Of a stretch of 56,264 nt of DNA, positions 36,701-48,174 are shown piece after piece. Under the pieces are notes generated by a model. That model was not told the DNA's origin. It saw nothing but the letters and a program-made list of their open reading frames with translations, and did no database searches. Numbering within the stretch: the stretch's first letter is position 1; every line of letters begins with the position of its first letter. The stretch covers positions 3,059,121 through 3,115,384 of the forward strand of contig NW_019091362.1 of NCBI RefSeq assembly GCF_001949145.1, given 5' to 3'. This stretch comes from Acanthaster planci (taxonomy: Eukaryota; Echinodermata; Asteroidea; Valvatida; Acanthasteridae). A program made the translations under genes and the position numbers.

Positions 36701-39700
36701 CAAGAGAACAGTTTCTTGAAGATGGTAGAAAACACCACAGCCTCAAACAATTCTTCAACACTTCATAATTTCACAACCAACTTGTAGGATTACTTAACTT
36801 TAAAGGATTTCTGGAACCTGTCCAGAGTCAAGAACTTTATAGGGTACTAGAACCACTTCAGAACCTTCCAGAATGCCACAAATTTTCAGGATTCAAGAGT
36901 CTCTCATGATTCAAGGACCTCTACGAATTCCAGAACTATCCAAGATTTAGGAACATTTGAAGATTCCTTTTGGGTTTCTGGGACTTGTAACATTCCCAAA
37001 GTCCTTAATCTGGTTCAATTCCATCTCCTGGTTGTCCGTGAACTTCGACCCCTATGTTGCATCAATCTGTCAGTATCCTGGAGCCCATCTACACTCACCT
37101 CAACAAAATTGCCGGAATAAAGTTCCTCTAATGATACAGGCAAGTCCACAGTAAAGTCGTCCCCTCGCGGAGTTTCTGGATTTCGTTGGTGGCCTCCAAA
37201 TCCAAAATGTGCAAAGTCACCAAAAAAGCTGCAAACAAAACAAACACAAACAAAAGACCAGCTTTGTCAGAAATTAACATGTATAGGCGCGTTTGATTTG
37301 AAAGTTTAAAGAGCAGTTTTTCCGTGCTCCCTGGTTAGGATGAAAAACCTTATGCCAACATGGCTACTGGTACCTGCTCATTTCTCTGACTGGCTTCCTT
37401 TGATGAACTCAAGAAAATGTAAAAAAAAGTGAAATGTGAAAAAGGGAAGCTTTTTAGGGTTAAAGGATTCCGGGACTTGAAGCCCACCTTGCTTTGTTCC
37501 ACATGCATGTATCTAACTCTTTAACCTTTCACTTGTTGCTGCAAAATAATCCTAATTTTTTAGTGTGTTTTTTTTCTCTTTCAATTCAACAAACCTTGAG
37601 AATGGGTCGCCGTGTCCGTGTGATTCCTTGATTCCTTCCTCTCCGTGTCTATCGTACTGTTTCCTTTTCGTGTCATCCGTCAGCACCTGAGAGAACAAGA
37701 ATTGAAAGAACTTATAGGTGAACTGAGCAAACCGACCGACTAAAGAGGAATTTGAACCAGAGACTCAATGCATCTGTGATAACAATGAGCAGGGGACTAA
37801 GTCTGTTTCCTTTTCGTGTCATCCGTCAGCACCTGAGAGAACAAGAATTGAAAGAACTTATAGGTGAACTGAGCAAACCGACCGACTAAAGAGGAATTTG
37901 AACCAGAGACTCAATGCATCTGTGATAACAATGAGCAGGGGACTTAAAGTCTGTTTCCTTTTCGTGTCATCCGTCAGCACCTGAGAGAACAAGAATTGAA
38001 AGAACTTACAGGTGAACTTAGCAAACTGACTGAATAAAGAGGAATTTGAACCAGAAACTCAATGCACCAGTAATAAAAATGAGCAGGATGACTTTTGGGG
38101 ACTAAGTCTGTTTCCTTTCTCTCCTCCAGCTATCTGTGCGTAGCTAGGCTTTTACTAGTGGGTGGGGCACAAAAAGGGGCACCAGCATCTTACGGGGGGC
38201 ACTAGCTTTCAGTGGTGTGGTTATTTGGGGGCAAGTTTTTGTTGCCTTGTTCAATATGCATTCATCCATTTTTTTTTCCTGTAGTGGGGGGGGGGACACA
38301 CTGGGAATGGGGGGGGCAGCCCCCCTGTGGCAACGCCACTGCCAGCTGTATCTGCTCACATTGGAAACTCAGGTAGCGGAACAAAAAGTGTGTGCTCCAT
38401 GTGAGTACCTTTGTCATAACTTGATCACTGAATGCATGATGTACACAGCTGAAATCTGGTCGGAGGACCAGAGAGCACAAAATATATAGATACAACAGCT
38501 TCTTTTTCTCCACAGACTGATAAGGACTGGTCAAGTGTGATGAAGTCCTGTATATACATATTCAGTGAAAAATATTGAGGTCCACGTCACCATGCACCTG
38601 TTCAACAATAATTTCATGCTTTAGTCCCATGCAGTGCATATATTGTGCTTCACTCCTGTTCTCCAAGATCAACATGCCCCAGGATCTACAATTTGATCAG
38701 GGATGAGCAAACTTGCCAAACAGTGTACAATGTCCAAGAAGCTTTTCAGATTTCTGCTCTTCTTCTGAAATCAGAACCTTCCAATGTCAGACTTTGAAAA
38801 ACTCACAACGCAAAATGATTCCAAAAATTGGAACCATTGGCAGACGGGCAAGCAAAGCCTGTAAGGAACTCCAAATTTAGCCCTGGAACACCTGAAGAAT
38901 GCCACAGATGTCAGAGTTGTAGATCAACAGTCACTAGTCAGTCCAGAAGTCAACTCACGAGTCATTTAACAAGTCAGTGCGGAACTAACGAGATGAATAA
39001 TAACAAAGGAATGCCGCTGTCATACTTCGTTTACCTAGCTTTCGAACGACTTGTGGCTAAATAACGTGTGACTGACTTGTGGTGACTTGCAGTGACTTGT
39101 GACTGACTTGTGGTGACTTGCAGTGACGTGTGACTGACTTGTGGTGACTTGCAGTGACGTGTGACTGACTTGTGGTGACTTGCAGTGACGTGTGACTGAC
39201 TTGTGGTGACTTGCAGTGGACTTGTGACTGACTTGCAGTGACTTGTGACTGACTTGTGGTGACTTGCAGTGATGTGTGACTGACTCGATTACAACTCTAA
39301 CAGACGCATCCTCTCATTTCTAAGGCCCAGTTCAATTCACCACTGGCCCCTGGAAACTTGGTTGGTGAACCCTTTCTTATCTTACCTCATACGCTGCTCC
39401 TAGGTCCTTAAACTTCTCCTCTGCCTCTGCGTTGCCCGGGTTCTTGTCTGGGTGGTACTGCATGGCCAACTTGCGATATGCTTTTTTAATCTCATTTTTG
39501 GAGGCTGACTTGGGGACACCCAGAATCTTGTAGAAATCCCGCCTACAAGTAAACAGAAGGACAAACACAACAACAAACTGAACAAAAGGGTTATTGTAAA
39601 ATCTGTTATTCTACTGTCAAAAACTAATGTCACAACACACAAGCCAAGTGCATCATTCATAAATTGAGCCTGGGGTATGCGCACACACATATGCCAATGA

Positions 39701-41316
39701 CTGCTTTCTGAATGGTGCCACGTCCAGTGGCTGTGACCAAATCAGGTCGTACACCGGACACTGTGACATCAGACTGCGCATGCGTTGAACCCACCAATGA
39801 TCGTGCTTGTTCCACATCTTGGCTCGACCACTTTCGGTGGCGGGGATAACATCACACACGACGCAGCACGTCACGCTGCGATGTGTGTCTCCAGGTCAAA
39901 GCAGCAGCTAGGACAGTCCCACGGTGAAAACAACACAAGATGTCATCCCCTGCCACTGACAATGGTCGAACCAAGATGTGGAGCAAGCGCGGTCATTGGT
40001 GGGCTCAACGCATGCGCAGTCTGATAAACACTAACGGCATGAATGGAGCAACAGTCAACAGGTGGAAGCGAGAAATTGGTGAGCAAAAATCTCATTTTTT
40101 TTCAAAAATACTCTGTCACATGCTCTGAAACTTTTTTTATCCCCTTTTTAGGAGGTATAGATTAAGCAGGTATGCTGACAGGGGAAATTTGATTTAATAG
40201 CTTTGTTACGGCTGTGAACCATTTCACCACAAAAATTCGATTCCAAAATTCCATAGCGTTACGACGCCATGTAAACCATGTCTCCCCTAAGTCACACGGA
40301 GTATCACCGAGTTAGTGACTTAGAGTTCTTGAAGTATAACCTCCCCATCAGGCATCTAACTCCACCAAGAAGACATTGTACTATCTATAGGCTATGAAAT
40401 GTTTGTTGCACAAACATGACAAATAGGTTGTAATAGCAGAGTAAGTTGACACAATCGAAATAGACAAAATGTGTTTATGGGAGTTTGTACATACACATAT
40501 AGCTATCTACAAGGTTTGTGTAAACCTTAAAGTTCTGGAAGTAGGGGCCGGGATATGCCAATATATGACAATCGTCAGATCATGAGATGGCCGTGTTTAT
40601 GGCTATGTACAACTAGCCCCACTCGTGTGGCACGGACTCGCTCTCACAGTTGAACATTACGTCACTTGACCCTCCATCGTCTCAACGGCTGTTCCATGTC
40701 AAGACATAGGCCTATCTAATACACGGACTGAGCGATAAGATACTACATGTACCAACTCTTCCAAAACTTTGGCAGCAGTTTAGAAGTCTCGACATGGAAC
40801 AGCCGTCGAGACGATGAGGGGTCAAGTGACATAATGTTCAACGACCTTATTTTACAGATGGCGACTGTGAGATCGAGAGAGAGCTCCTGAGATTGCATGG
40901 GTGAAGGCAAAAAGACTGGAAAATACCGAAACAAAGTGAGTGAAATCATTCAATAAATGAAAGCGGAGAGGCCAAGGATCATCTATGAGAGCAAAAGAAA
41001 TTGATAAGTGGGTGCGCCGAAAATTTTCAGTACGCCGACACGAAATTGCGTATACGGATGTGTGGCTAATGGAGTGGAGCGGGAGTGAGTCCGTGCCACA
41101 CGAGTGGGGCTAGTATAAAAGTAATGTACGGCCGGCCTAGTCAGCAACTTGCTCGAGGAAATAAGAAAACCCGATTCCGAAAAAAACACAAAATAAACAT
41201 CCATCATGTCCATTGAACTTTCTGGTACAATCCAAAATCTAAAATTCTTACCCTGCAAGCACAGTCACACAAAAATGGAGTAAAAGTATGCACGCAGTGC
41301 ACAGTGAGTTTGCCAT
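33793..41316 (-). CDS. DNAJB11: DnaJ homolog subfamily B member 11 (ERdj3), 10 exons, 354 aa
   Basis: ER-lumenal Hsp40 co-chaperone that delivers substrates to BiP. Exons in coding order: 41252-41316, 39386-39542, 37595-37686, 37099-37228, 36378-36520, 35876-35958, 35650-35707, 35236-35347, 34907-35066, 33793-33857; phases agree and total 1065 nt. Residues 1-21 are a hydrophobic signal peptide. RDFYKILG opens the J domain at 23, with the HPD motif at 52-54, needed to stimulate BiP ATPase. A short Gly/Phe part follows ([12 protein letters not shown], 106-117). The substrate-binding region carries the CxC (165, 167) and CxxC (189, 192) cysteines of the ERdj3 family. The C-terminus ends NGLQGY with no KDEL, as in the vertebrate protein (358 aa). 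Upstream of the start a CCAAT (41446) and two CCACG boxes resemble parts of an ER stress element, but the spacing is not canonical. Confidence 0.95.
33909..34325. mobile_element. Possible hAT-like miniature element
   Basis: One end reads AGGGCTGTGCCGAATA and the other, inverted, AGGCTGGGTCAATTC. The interior is rich in GAATATTCAAAT repeats. The ends are only partly complementary and no target duplication was found. It lies in the last intron of DNAJB11. Confidence 0.35.
37657..38122 (-). repeat. Tandem duplication of the DNAJB11 exon 3 splice acceptor, about 147-bp period
   Basis: A unit starting CTGTTTCCTTTTCGTGTC recurs at 37657, 37803 and 37951, with a fragment at 38108. Each full unit includes, in minus-strand sense, the polypyrimidine tract, the AG acceptor and the first 30 nt of exon 3. 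Only the copy at 37657-37686 is joined to the rest of the exon. The other two acceptors (after 37833 and 37981) lead to 30 nt of coding sequence and then into intron, where stops follow. Confidence 0.85.
38140..38343. mobile_element. Possible miniature element with GTAGC/GCCAC ends
   Basis: The segment runs from TGCGTAGCTAGGCTTTT to GTGGCAACGCCACTGCC and is filled with G-rich tracts (GTGGGTGGGGCAC, GGGGGGGGGGACAC). Partial inversion of the ends and a G-rich, non-coding interior resemble a common animal miniature transposon type. Boundaries are uncertain. Confidence 0.3.
38915..39296. mobile_element. AGACCAGTCACA-family element, copy D, with expanded right arm
   Basis: It begins AGTTGTAGATCAACAGTCAC and ends GTGACTGACTCGATTACAACT-type sequence. 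The core ATGAATAATAACAAAGGAAT matches the family. From 39066 to 39280 the right arm is a minisatellite of about 30-bp units made of GTGACTGACTTGTGGTGACT and CTTGCAGTGAC. Located in DNAJB11 intron 2. Confidence 0.6.
39771..40022. mobile_element. 252-bp palindromic element with about 84-bp arms
   Basis: AGACTGCGCATGCGTTGA at 39771 is matched by the inverse of TCAACGCATGCGCAGTCT ending at 40022. Homology continues inward over roughly 84 bp with about nine differences (shared CCACCAATGA, CCACATCTTGG, TGGC..GGGGAT). The centre has another hairpin, ACACGACGCAGC / GCTGCGATGTGT. Located in DNAJB11 intron 1. No coding capacity. Confidence 0.75.
40612..41114. mobile_element. 503-bp inverted-repeat element with a nested 55-bp palindrome
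   Basis: The outer arms at 40612-40643 and 41083-41114 begin ACTAGCCCCACTCGTGTGGC and match at 31 of 32 positions. Inside, 40651-40705 and 40786-40840 are a second inverted repeat (50 of 55 positions). It lies in DNAJB11 intron 1, ending about 140 bp inside from exon 1. Confidence 0.75.
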
Positions 41317-44300
41317 GTTAGCGGAATAAAATTCCCTGTATGTCCTGCACCGCCTGGTTCCAATCGAACGAATTAAGGGAAAAGGTACTCATGGAACAGG
41401 GATCTAGACATTTCCTTATCGTTTGTTTGGTGGTATTTACGTACTCCAATGTAACCACGACGCTCGCTCTGGAAGCTCCACGTAGTTTAACATACAATAC
41501 ATATTCATAACAGATCGGAGAAATTAGCGCCACCTTTTTCCCGTGCGTCCTGTCGGTACTGTGTGTTACTCGTGCATGTTGGTTGGATGTGGGTGCACTG
41601 TCCCAATTCAAGGAAAAAATCACCGCCGGGCAAAGGCGCCGAAAAGTACCCCTGCAGATTCTTACAAAAAGAGGAGTCTGTGTGGGCCACGAAATTGTGA
41701 GATTGTGTAAGTGTGGCCCAGCACCATCCGTATGGATTCAGGGGCTCCTATCTGGGGGCAAAGCAGACAAAAATGTTATTGAAAAATTGTCAGAAGAGCC
41801 AAAAAAAGTTGAGGAATGTCATTTGAAAAATGGCCGCTGAGAAGCCTTGGGAACGTTCGCTTTTTTGGGGGGGGGTGAGTTTGTTTTGGGCGTATATGTA
41901 AAAAAATTAACAGGTTAACCTACTAAAATTTGAAATTCAAATGAAATCTGAAGGACCAAACAACAAATTGTTTTGTTTGAGAGGCCTCAGGGACCCGGTT
42001 GCCCGCGACGAGGCTCCAAACTTTGAATTTACCGTGTTTTTAATGGAGTTTGAATAAGTTCAGTGCAACCATGTGGGCGCGGCGTCATATTCAAATGACA
42101 AAAACTCTACTATGTGAAATCTGTGGTCTGTTTTATTTAAAACATCACGGTTTGCTTTTTACATTTTACGGCATTTAGTTTTGTGTTATTCGTATTTATT
42201 AATTGTTTTGCCATCTATCCTATCTTGTAAAATTATTTTAATTGTTTCGAAATATTTTAGGTAGTTGATGGAAATATTTTAACATAGACATAAAATACCT
42301 AATGGTCCATTCGAAGCAAAGGCTACAAGAAGAGAAACAGTCCAGTTTGTAAAGACAGTTATTCAACTGTAATACTACAAGCCATGTCAGACAGCCGTGT
42401 ACCTTTTCACTAAAAAGAAACCAAATAGGTTTTTCGAGAATACTGGGATCTGATTCAAGGATAACTTGCACTGTAAGTTTCGTTCGACCAATCGGTAATA
42501 AACGTCCCCGTACTTGCAAGGCGGCACCGTTGAGACTTGCCTTGGTTCAAAAATGTCCACCACTTTACCCTGAAGTTTGAAAATTGAAACCATGGCGTTT
42601 GAAAGTTTGACCACAATATTGCCTGTCCGCTTTAGAATACCACGAATTTGACTCCCACAGGCTTGAGGAACACACATCTGCCGTTGCCCTAATAAAATGA
42701 ATTGGCGACAGCCCCCAGAAGCCTTCACGTCCTGGCCAAACAGATGTTGGGGTTAATGCACTTGGAACTTCAGAAGGGTTTGCAGGGCTGCCATCTTGCA
42801 GGCCAGTGATTTGTTCCACACAGAGTATGCACAAAAGAGATTTCCTTGTAAAATAAAAGAACTGCCCTGCAAGATGGCTGCCGCACAAAGCGTCTATTGG
42901 TCAGTGGTAGAGTGCCTTATTAACATTCTTCCATATGCGTCAAACAAATTGCGAGCATAGTGTTGAAATATGGTGTTCTTTGTCTTTTCATCCGTAAAAG
43001 ACCTCTCCCTGCATGAAAAGGAAGCTAGAACTGTTTGTAACGTGTTGGCGCTTCAAGTTCCTATGGTGAAAAAATGCAACATTTCCCCGGGGTAACATCC
43101 TTGAACTCTCCTGATTGATACACCACTGGGAGGAACGAATATGAGTAATGCTCCCCACACATCTACTCACACATGTACACAGAAATATTTACTTGCAACC
43201 AGGAAACCCTTATTGTTTCCCCTTTTGTTCGTGCTTTAAGTTTTTGGAAGACCTCAATCGAATGAATGCAAAAACAAACCCACAAACACTCACATCGAGG
43301 ACAGGATCTTTGGTGATTAGTGTTCTATGGTAGAATCAAATATGAACGCATAATACATGTACATGCATTTACATTATGGCGTCTCAAAGGTGGACATCTG
43401 GTTTTCTACATTCAAAATAGCAAAAAGCATATCAAAAGCTTGTGTAAAATGCATGTTTTGTGACTAATTCTTTGCTTCCTCGTGGAAACAAAGCTGACCA
43501 GTGGAAAAAATTTACACAAGGGAGAAAAATTCAAAAGCTTTTTGACAGAAGAAAACCAGTCGGTTGTTATTACAAAATGTCATGTTTATGTACAGAGGCT
43601 CATTTTGTACATAAACAGGATTTTATTTGTTAGATTGAAGATTTTTTTTTAATAAAACAATAAGCAACTTAGACGAGGTTGAAGGAGGCTGCTTGCAAGG
43701 TTGAGGGAGCCTACCTATGCTGTTGATTGATGACACTGACACGTTTGATTTTCATTTAATGTGTTAAGACATATTTCCTAACCTGAAAGACGCAGTACTA
43801 TCACAATCGCTACTCGACTAATCTATGGTGGCACATAGCTTCCTTTTATGTGCATTGCTTTTTCTTACGAATTTAGTCCAAGTTGGCAGGGTGGCAGGTT
43901 AAACACATATTTGTTTCAGCAGTTCCTATTTTTTGGCACGCAAGATTATTAAAATAAAATTCTTTCTCTACAAGAACATTACATGTTACTGGCAATAACA
44001 GGAAACGCGAAAAAAATGGCAAAACCAGCTTTAATGAAAGTGGTTTTGTGCACCAAAGTCAACATGCAACTTTATGTTAATTCATGTTACAGAGCAAATG
44101 GTACATTCAGAATGCTTGTTACGGGGTTCTGTTGTGACGCAAAAAATGACAGTACAGTCACGAAGTACGTCCGTTACAAAGCTTCTCTATTAATTACTGA
44201 TACATTTTACAGAAAACGCATTGCAGCACAAGACAATTTTTAACAGTGTACAAGTCATGGTCAACACAGTGGTGCTCTTAGGGTAAGTTATGTTGTCATG

Positions 44301-44515
44301 TAAAATTGGGAAGACCAGATTACCTGATCTGACAGTGGGTGGAAAAGGAGGTGGAAGATAACTAGTGAGATCGTGGTTGTTACTTGCACAAGCTGTCTTT
44401 TGATTGGCTTGTTGATGTACGTGAATGTGGCAAACTCGTCTACGTGCATTTACACTGGTATTGGAGAAACGTTCACATTAAGATTTGATTTTCAAACTGT
44501 CATTTGTTGAACAGT
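41317..44515. other. Intergenic DNA between DNAJB11 and the transporter
   Basis: This holds the DNAJB11 promoter region (41317 to about 41600) and AT-rich sequence. Minus-strand ORFs at 42238-42888 overlap in different frames and resemble nothing I know. An inverted repeat GGCTGCCATCTTGCAGG / CCTGCAAGATGGCTGCC lies at 42785-42885. No conserved exon was recognised. Confidence 0.4.
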
Positions 44516-46238
44516 TCAACTTCTATGTAATGGAAATGAATCGATAGACGGCTGAATTGGCGAAGCCTTGAAGCGTGTAATTGAGTCACTCCGGAATAAC
44601 GAAGTCATAAGGACCATCAATCCATTTTGATTAGATGACTCGGTTGAGGCGCAAAAAATATCCAACAGAAGACACAATAAGATGGTTGCCATGGCAACAC
44701 TGTATAAGAAGAATGTCGCGTGAAAACTGCCAGTCACGTCATAAAGCCAACCTGAGGAAGAATGAGACAAGAGACAGATTTATTATTAATTACGAAGGAT
44801 GGATTTTTTCTCTGATCACACAAACTCTTGTACAAAAGTCGCGATTTCACTAATGTGTGCACTTTCCCTTTAGGACCAACTGGGGATTGGTTTCTTTGGC
44901 AAGATCGCATAATTCTTAGTTTACCACAAACAAAAACTGCAACTTCTTGATTGTTTTCATCAGGGCCCGCTTATTTAATGACTGCTGGGAGAGGGATATT
45001 GCCAGTATCTTCGATGGCCACAAAACATCGATTAAAAAAGAAACTGGGTATTTCGTAAGAAGTGATATGGGAGCATCACTGAAACCATTGTTTATGACTG
45101 TGAGCTTTAACTGAAGCAAACATTCATCACTGGTATGACCAACCTGCAATAACATCGCCGACTGAGACTGCTAACCCACTCAGTAAACATTGCCAGCCTA
45201 GCACATTGACAAATTCGTTGTCGTCGAATGGTAAACACCTCGTCATGACAAATAAAGCTTCGACAGCAATTCCCATCCCGGCTCCTACGATGAATGCAAT
45301 TATATTCTGACCAATGACGTTAGACACAAGGGGCTCCAGAACTAAACCCACTGCACTCACGATCGCAGCTATTCCTACAGTGCCGCGGACCGACAGGGTC
45401 TTCATGTGTAAAGCCAAAGCAGACACAACCAGTCCGGCCAAGTTCCCAATCCCCCAAGCCGTTGTCAAAAACGACGCCTCGCGAGCGCTCAATCCCAGTG
45501 CCAAACCATTAGACACGATGTAGACAACGGCTCCACCATAGGCAATGCTGTAAATCATCCTGATGATGGACAAAATTATAAATTCGATGCTATAGAAGAC
45601 ATCCAGGTACAACACCGAGACAACTGCATTCCAGACCTTGGATCTCAATGACTTCCCTGGTTCCTCACTCGCACAATCACTTGTCTCGACATTGCCTTCT
45701 ACTGCATAGTAAGACGCTGGCGGTCTTCGTACCAACATGCTTGCCACAACGACATGGAAACTGACCCCACCCAGTAGCAGCATTGCTCCTCGCCAACCGT
45801 ACACGTCCACAAGGAATTGAGTTACAGGGCCGTACAGCATCATACCGACAGGAGATCCCGTCAGCGTCACGAAGGCAGCGAGGGCATACTTCTCCCGGAA
45901 GTAGAAAGCTAGTTCTGAGTGTGCTGGCCACGTTGTACAAACGGCCCCAGAACCTATATCAGATAGGATAGGAGAAAGTGAGAGATAATTAAATAAATAA
46001 ATAATTTATACAACGCTGTGGCCCCAAAAAGTACCTGTTTGCTGTTTGCTTTCCATAAGGTTTTTAAAATTACTGCTCCACGCGTATTACTCACCAGATA
46101 TAACCACCAGCGCAACAGCCAAGATGGCCACATGTCGCACCATAGCTGACATTACTAGACCAACTCCATAGAGCATGCCGCCGAAAAATACTACGATTCG
46201 GTTGCCAAACTTGCGTGCTATTGCAGCGGCCAAGGGTG
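44516..46238 (-). CDS. Monocarboxylate-transporter-like MFS protein, C-terminal three exons (5' exons not found)
   Basis: Exons in coding order: 46095-46238, 45144-45953, 44516-44751 (stop TGA at 44516-44518). All three are joined in phase 1 and give about 395 residues. Visible features: a hydrophobic helix with PLAAAIARKFGNR, the loop typical of MFS helix 2-3; LAAFVTLTGSPVGMMLYGPV, matching the helix 5 region of the SLC16 family; a hydrophilic central loop with acidic residues; then a second block of about six helices, including GWLYDVTGSFHATFFLY, typical of the last SLC16 helices. Members move monocarboxylates or related solutes across membranes; the substrate cannot be told. The N-terminal signature exon of the family is not recognisable upstream, where the sequence is transposon debris. 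The gene is therefore either continued beyond the window, interrupted by it, or a fragment. Confidence 0.75.
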
Positions 46239-46749
46239 CTGAAAACAGATTCAAAAGGAAATCGAAAAGAAAAATTAGGGTACTGATGATGCATGTAAAA
46301 CTGAGCATGTATCTGCTTACTTGTATTAAAGTTGAAAAGGTGGCTGTAAAAACTGTGCTTCATACCGTATCATAATGGGGACCAAAGTGCGTTCGTATAA
46401 AACTGTTAAGATTGCAGAGCAGACAAACCACGCGACAGGGTGATAAACCGCTTAGTATCCTGAGCGCTTTTTCAAAGATAACGGTTGAGACAGCTCTATC
46501 TGGCCAAATAACCGTCTCGTTAGGACTGACTTCGCATTACGGACGGACTGACTGACATGGTTGAACACTACCCCATCTTGCCTTCGATAGACCAAGGAAA
46601 GCTACTGTTATGATGCTAATATAAACTGGTTGTAGTTTGACTGGTTGTAGATGACAAGTCCCGGGCAAGACTTTAAACTGCATCCAGGTGAAGGAGTCCA
46701 TCCTTGAGGATGATGGAGTGCCTCCTAACCTTCGCTGATACTCCCATGG
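46239..46749. other. Upstream flank of the transporter exons
   Basis: On the minus strand an acceptor (TTTTCAG) precedes the 46238 exon. The sequence further upstream has no recognisable transporter exon. Confidence 0.4.
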
Positions 46750-48065
46750 CCCCCGCAGGTGTCCCTTAGGCAAGGACAATGTAAGCCCCCCGAACTAGGG
46801 TTACGGTGAAGACCCTGGCAGCAGGGTGTTGGATGACTGCATTGGCGGAGGAACCTTCACGCCAACATATAATATCCATTCGCAGGCAGAAGAGTCCTGT
46901 AATTGCACCAACGGCTGGGCAAACTGGTCAGTATGTGACCACTTCGCTGTGAGAAGGATTTGGAGGATCACTCAACAGTATCATTTCCTCCATGACAACC
47001 ACTTTCACTTAATGATTCTATGACACACTCAAGGATTGATAAGGGTTTTGCCGCAGACTGTGGGACCCACAGGCTGGACGACAGTTATATTGATATGGGG
47101 AAGAGACTGATGGTGCTGCAAGTACATGTACTACTGGTCAAAATGACGGCTTTAGGGAAAGCTTTTATCAGGAATCTTGGAGTTTGATGCAACCAGCATT
47201 GGAAAAACACCCCTCAGACGGAATAAACATTGCATGAACACTGATACTTGGAATGTTCGCACTTTGCGAAGTACTGGGAAATTTCATCTACTCATTGAAG
47301 ATGAGAACCGGCTGCGACATGATTGAACTAACCGCTGTTAGGTGGTCTGGCAGAGGTTATGTTGCAAGAAAGGCCACCTAGGCAATGTATTGTTCTGGCT
47401 CTGAGAAAGGGGGAGGGCAGGTGTTGCTTTCCTCATAGAATAGCCAATGCAGTACTAGGATACAACCCGATGATCGATCGTCTTCTGTCCTTCCGCATAC
47501 ACTGTTAACCTTACTCAATCAGTATCATTCTTCTTCTTTCGTATGCTCCCAGCGTCTCATCCTCATATATTCAGTTCAACGGTGTAGAGCCATGCCTTTC
47601 CCCTAATCAGTATCATTGTCAACTAATTAACCGAGTAGTGATGCAGCTGACGAAGAGTTAGAAGCACACTCTAGCAATCTCCAGAGCCTCATTGACAATT
47701 CCCCAAGATCTAATAATCTCGTCGTACTAGGGGATTTCAATGCAAAAGTTGGTTGTACTTCTATCAGCAAGGAGGTGATGGGAAACAATGGCCTTGGAAG
47801 CCTAAACGAGCAAGGGATAAGGCTTGTTGAGTTTTGTCAAGAAAATCATCTCTGCGTAATGAATACCATGTTTGATCAGCACCCTTGACGTACGTCCGAG
47901 TAGACTGCGCCTGATGGGAGAATCAGATATCAGATTTACTGAATGCTCATCAATGCACGATAGATATAAAATGTCATGAAATGCAGGACACATCCAGGGG
48001 CTGATTGCGATACGGATCATCAGTTGCTAATGGCAAAGGTGATCAAGAGCTGGATCAAGAGTATT
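46750..48065 (+). pseudogene. Non-LTR retrotransposon relic: 5' region and endonuclease
   Basis: In shifting plus-strand frames the sequence reads TWNVRTL (near 47255), VLGDFNAKVG (near 47727), NEQGIRLVEFCQENHLCVMN (near 47807) and DTDHQLLMAKV (near 48010). These are the ordered motifs of the AP-type endonuclease of LINE-like elements, including the catalytic DFN and DH positions. Stops and frameshifts show it is dead. It is oriented like the reverse-transcriptase piece at 53560-54200, which may be the other half of the same insertion. Confidence 0.7.
47530..47604. mobile_element. 75-bp insertion with 13-bp target duplication inside the LINE relic
   Basis: AATCAGTATCATT is present at 47517-47529 and 47605-47617. 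The 75 bp between interrupt the endonuclease homology. Read on the minus strand it ends in a purine tail (GAAAGAAGAAG), as expected of a small retroposed RNA. Confidence 0.55.
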
Positions 48066-48128
48066 GTAATGGAAATAACTCTCATCCAGGGTTGCTTTTT
48101 CTATTGTATGAATGTACTTTAACTATGT

Positions 48129-48174
48129 GTGGGTCTGGGAGTGCCAGAGTGGTCTTGGCCACTCTGGCCAGACC
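48129..48174. repeat. Long hairpin
   Basis: GGGTCTGG...CCAGAGTGG pairs with CCACTCTGGCCAGACCC around a tiny loop, a 17-bp stem with a small bulge. It lies in the gap between the LINE endonuclease relic and the DIRS copy. About 100 bp further on GGTGTCTCCAG and CTGGAGACACACC form a second inverted repeat. Confidence 0.6.

Noticed and set aside
41440-41485. Canonical ER stress element (CCAAT-N9-CCACG) for DNAJB11
   Set aside because: CCAAT and CCACG are present but four bases apart, not nine, so the site is only suggestive.
42238-42888. Three overlapping minus-strand ORFs of 93-113 codons
   Set aside because: Different frames, no domain, and no acceptor-donor arrangement I could trust. A degenerate gene cannot be excluded.
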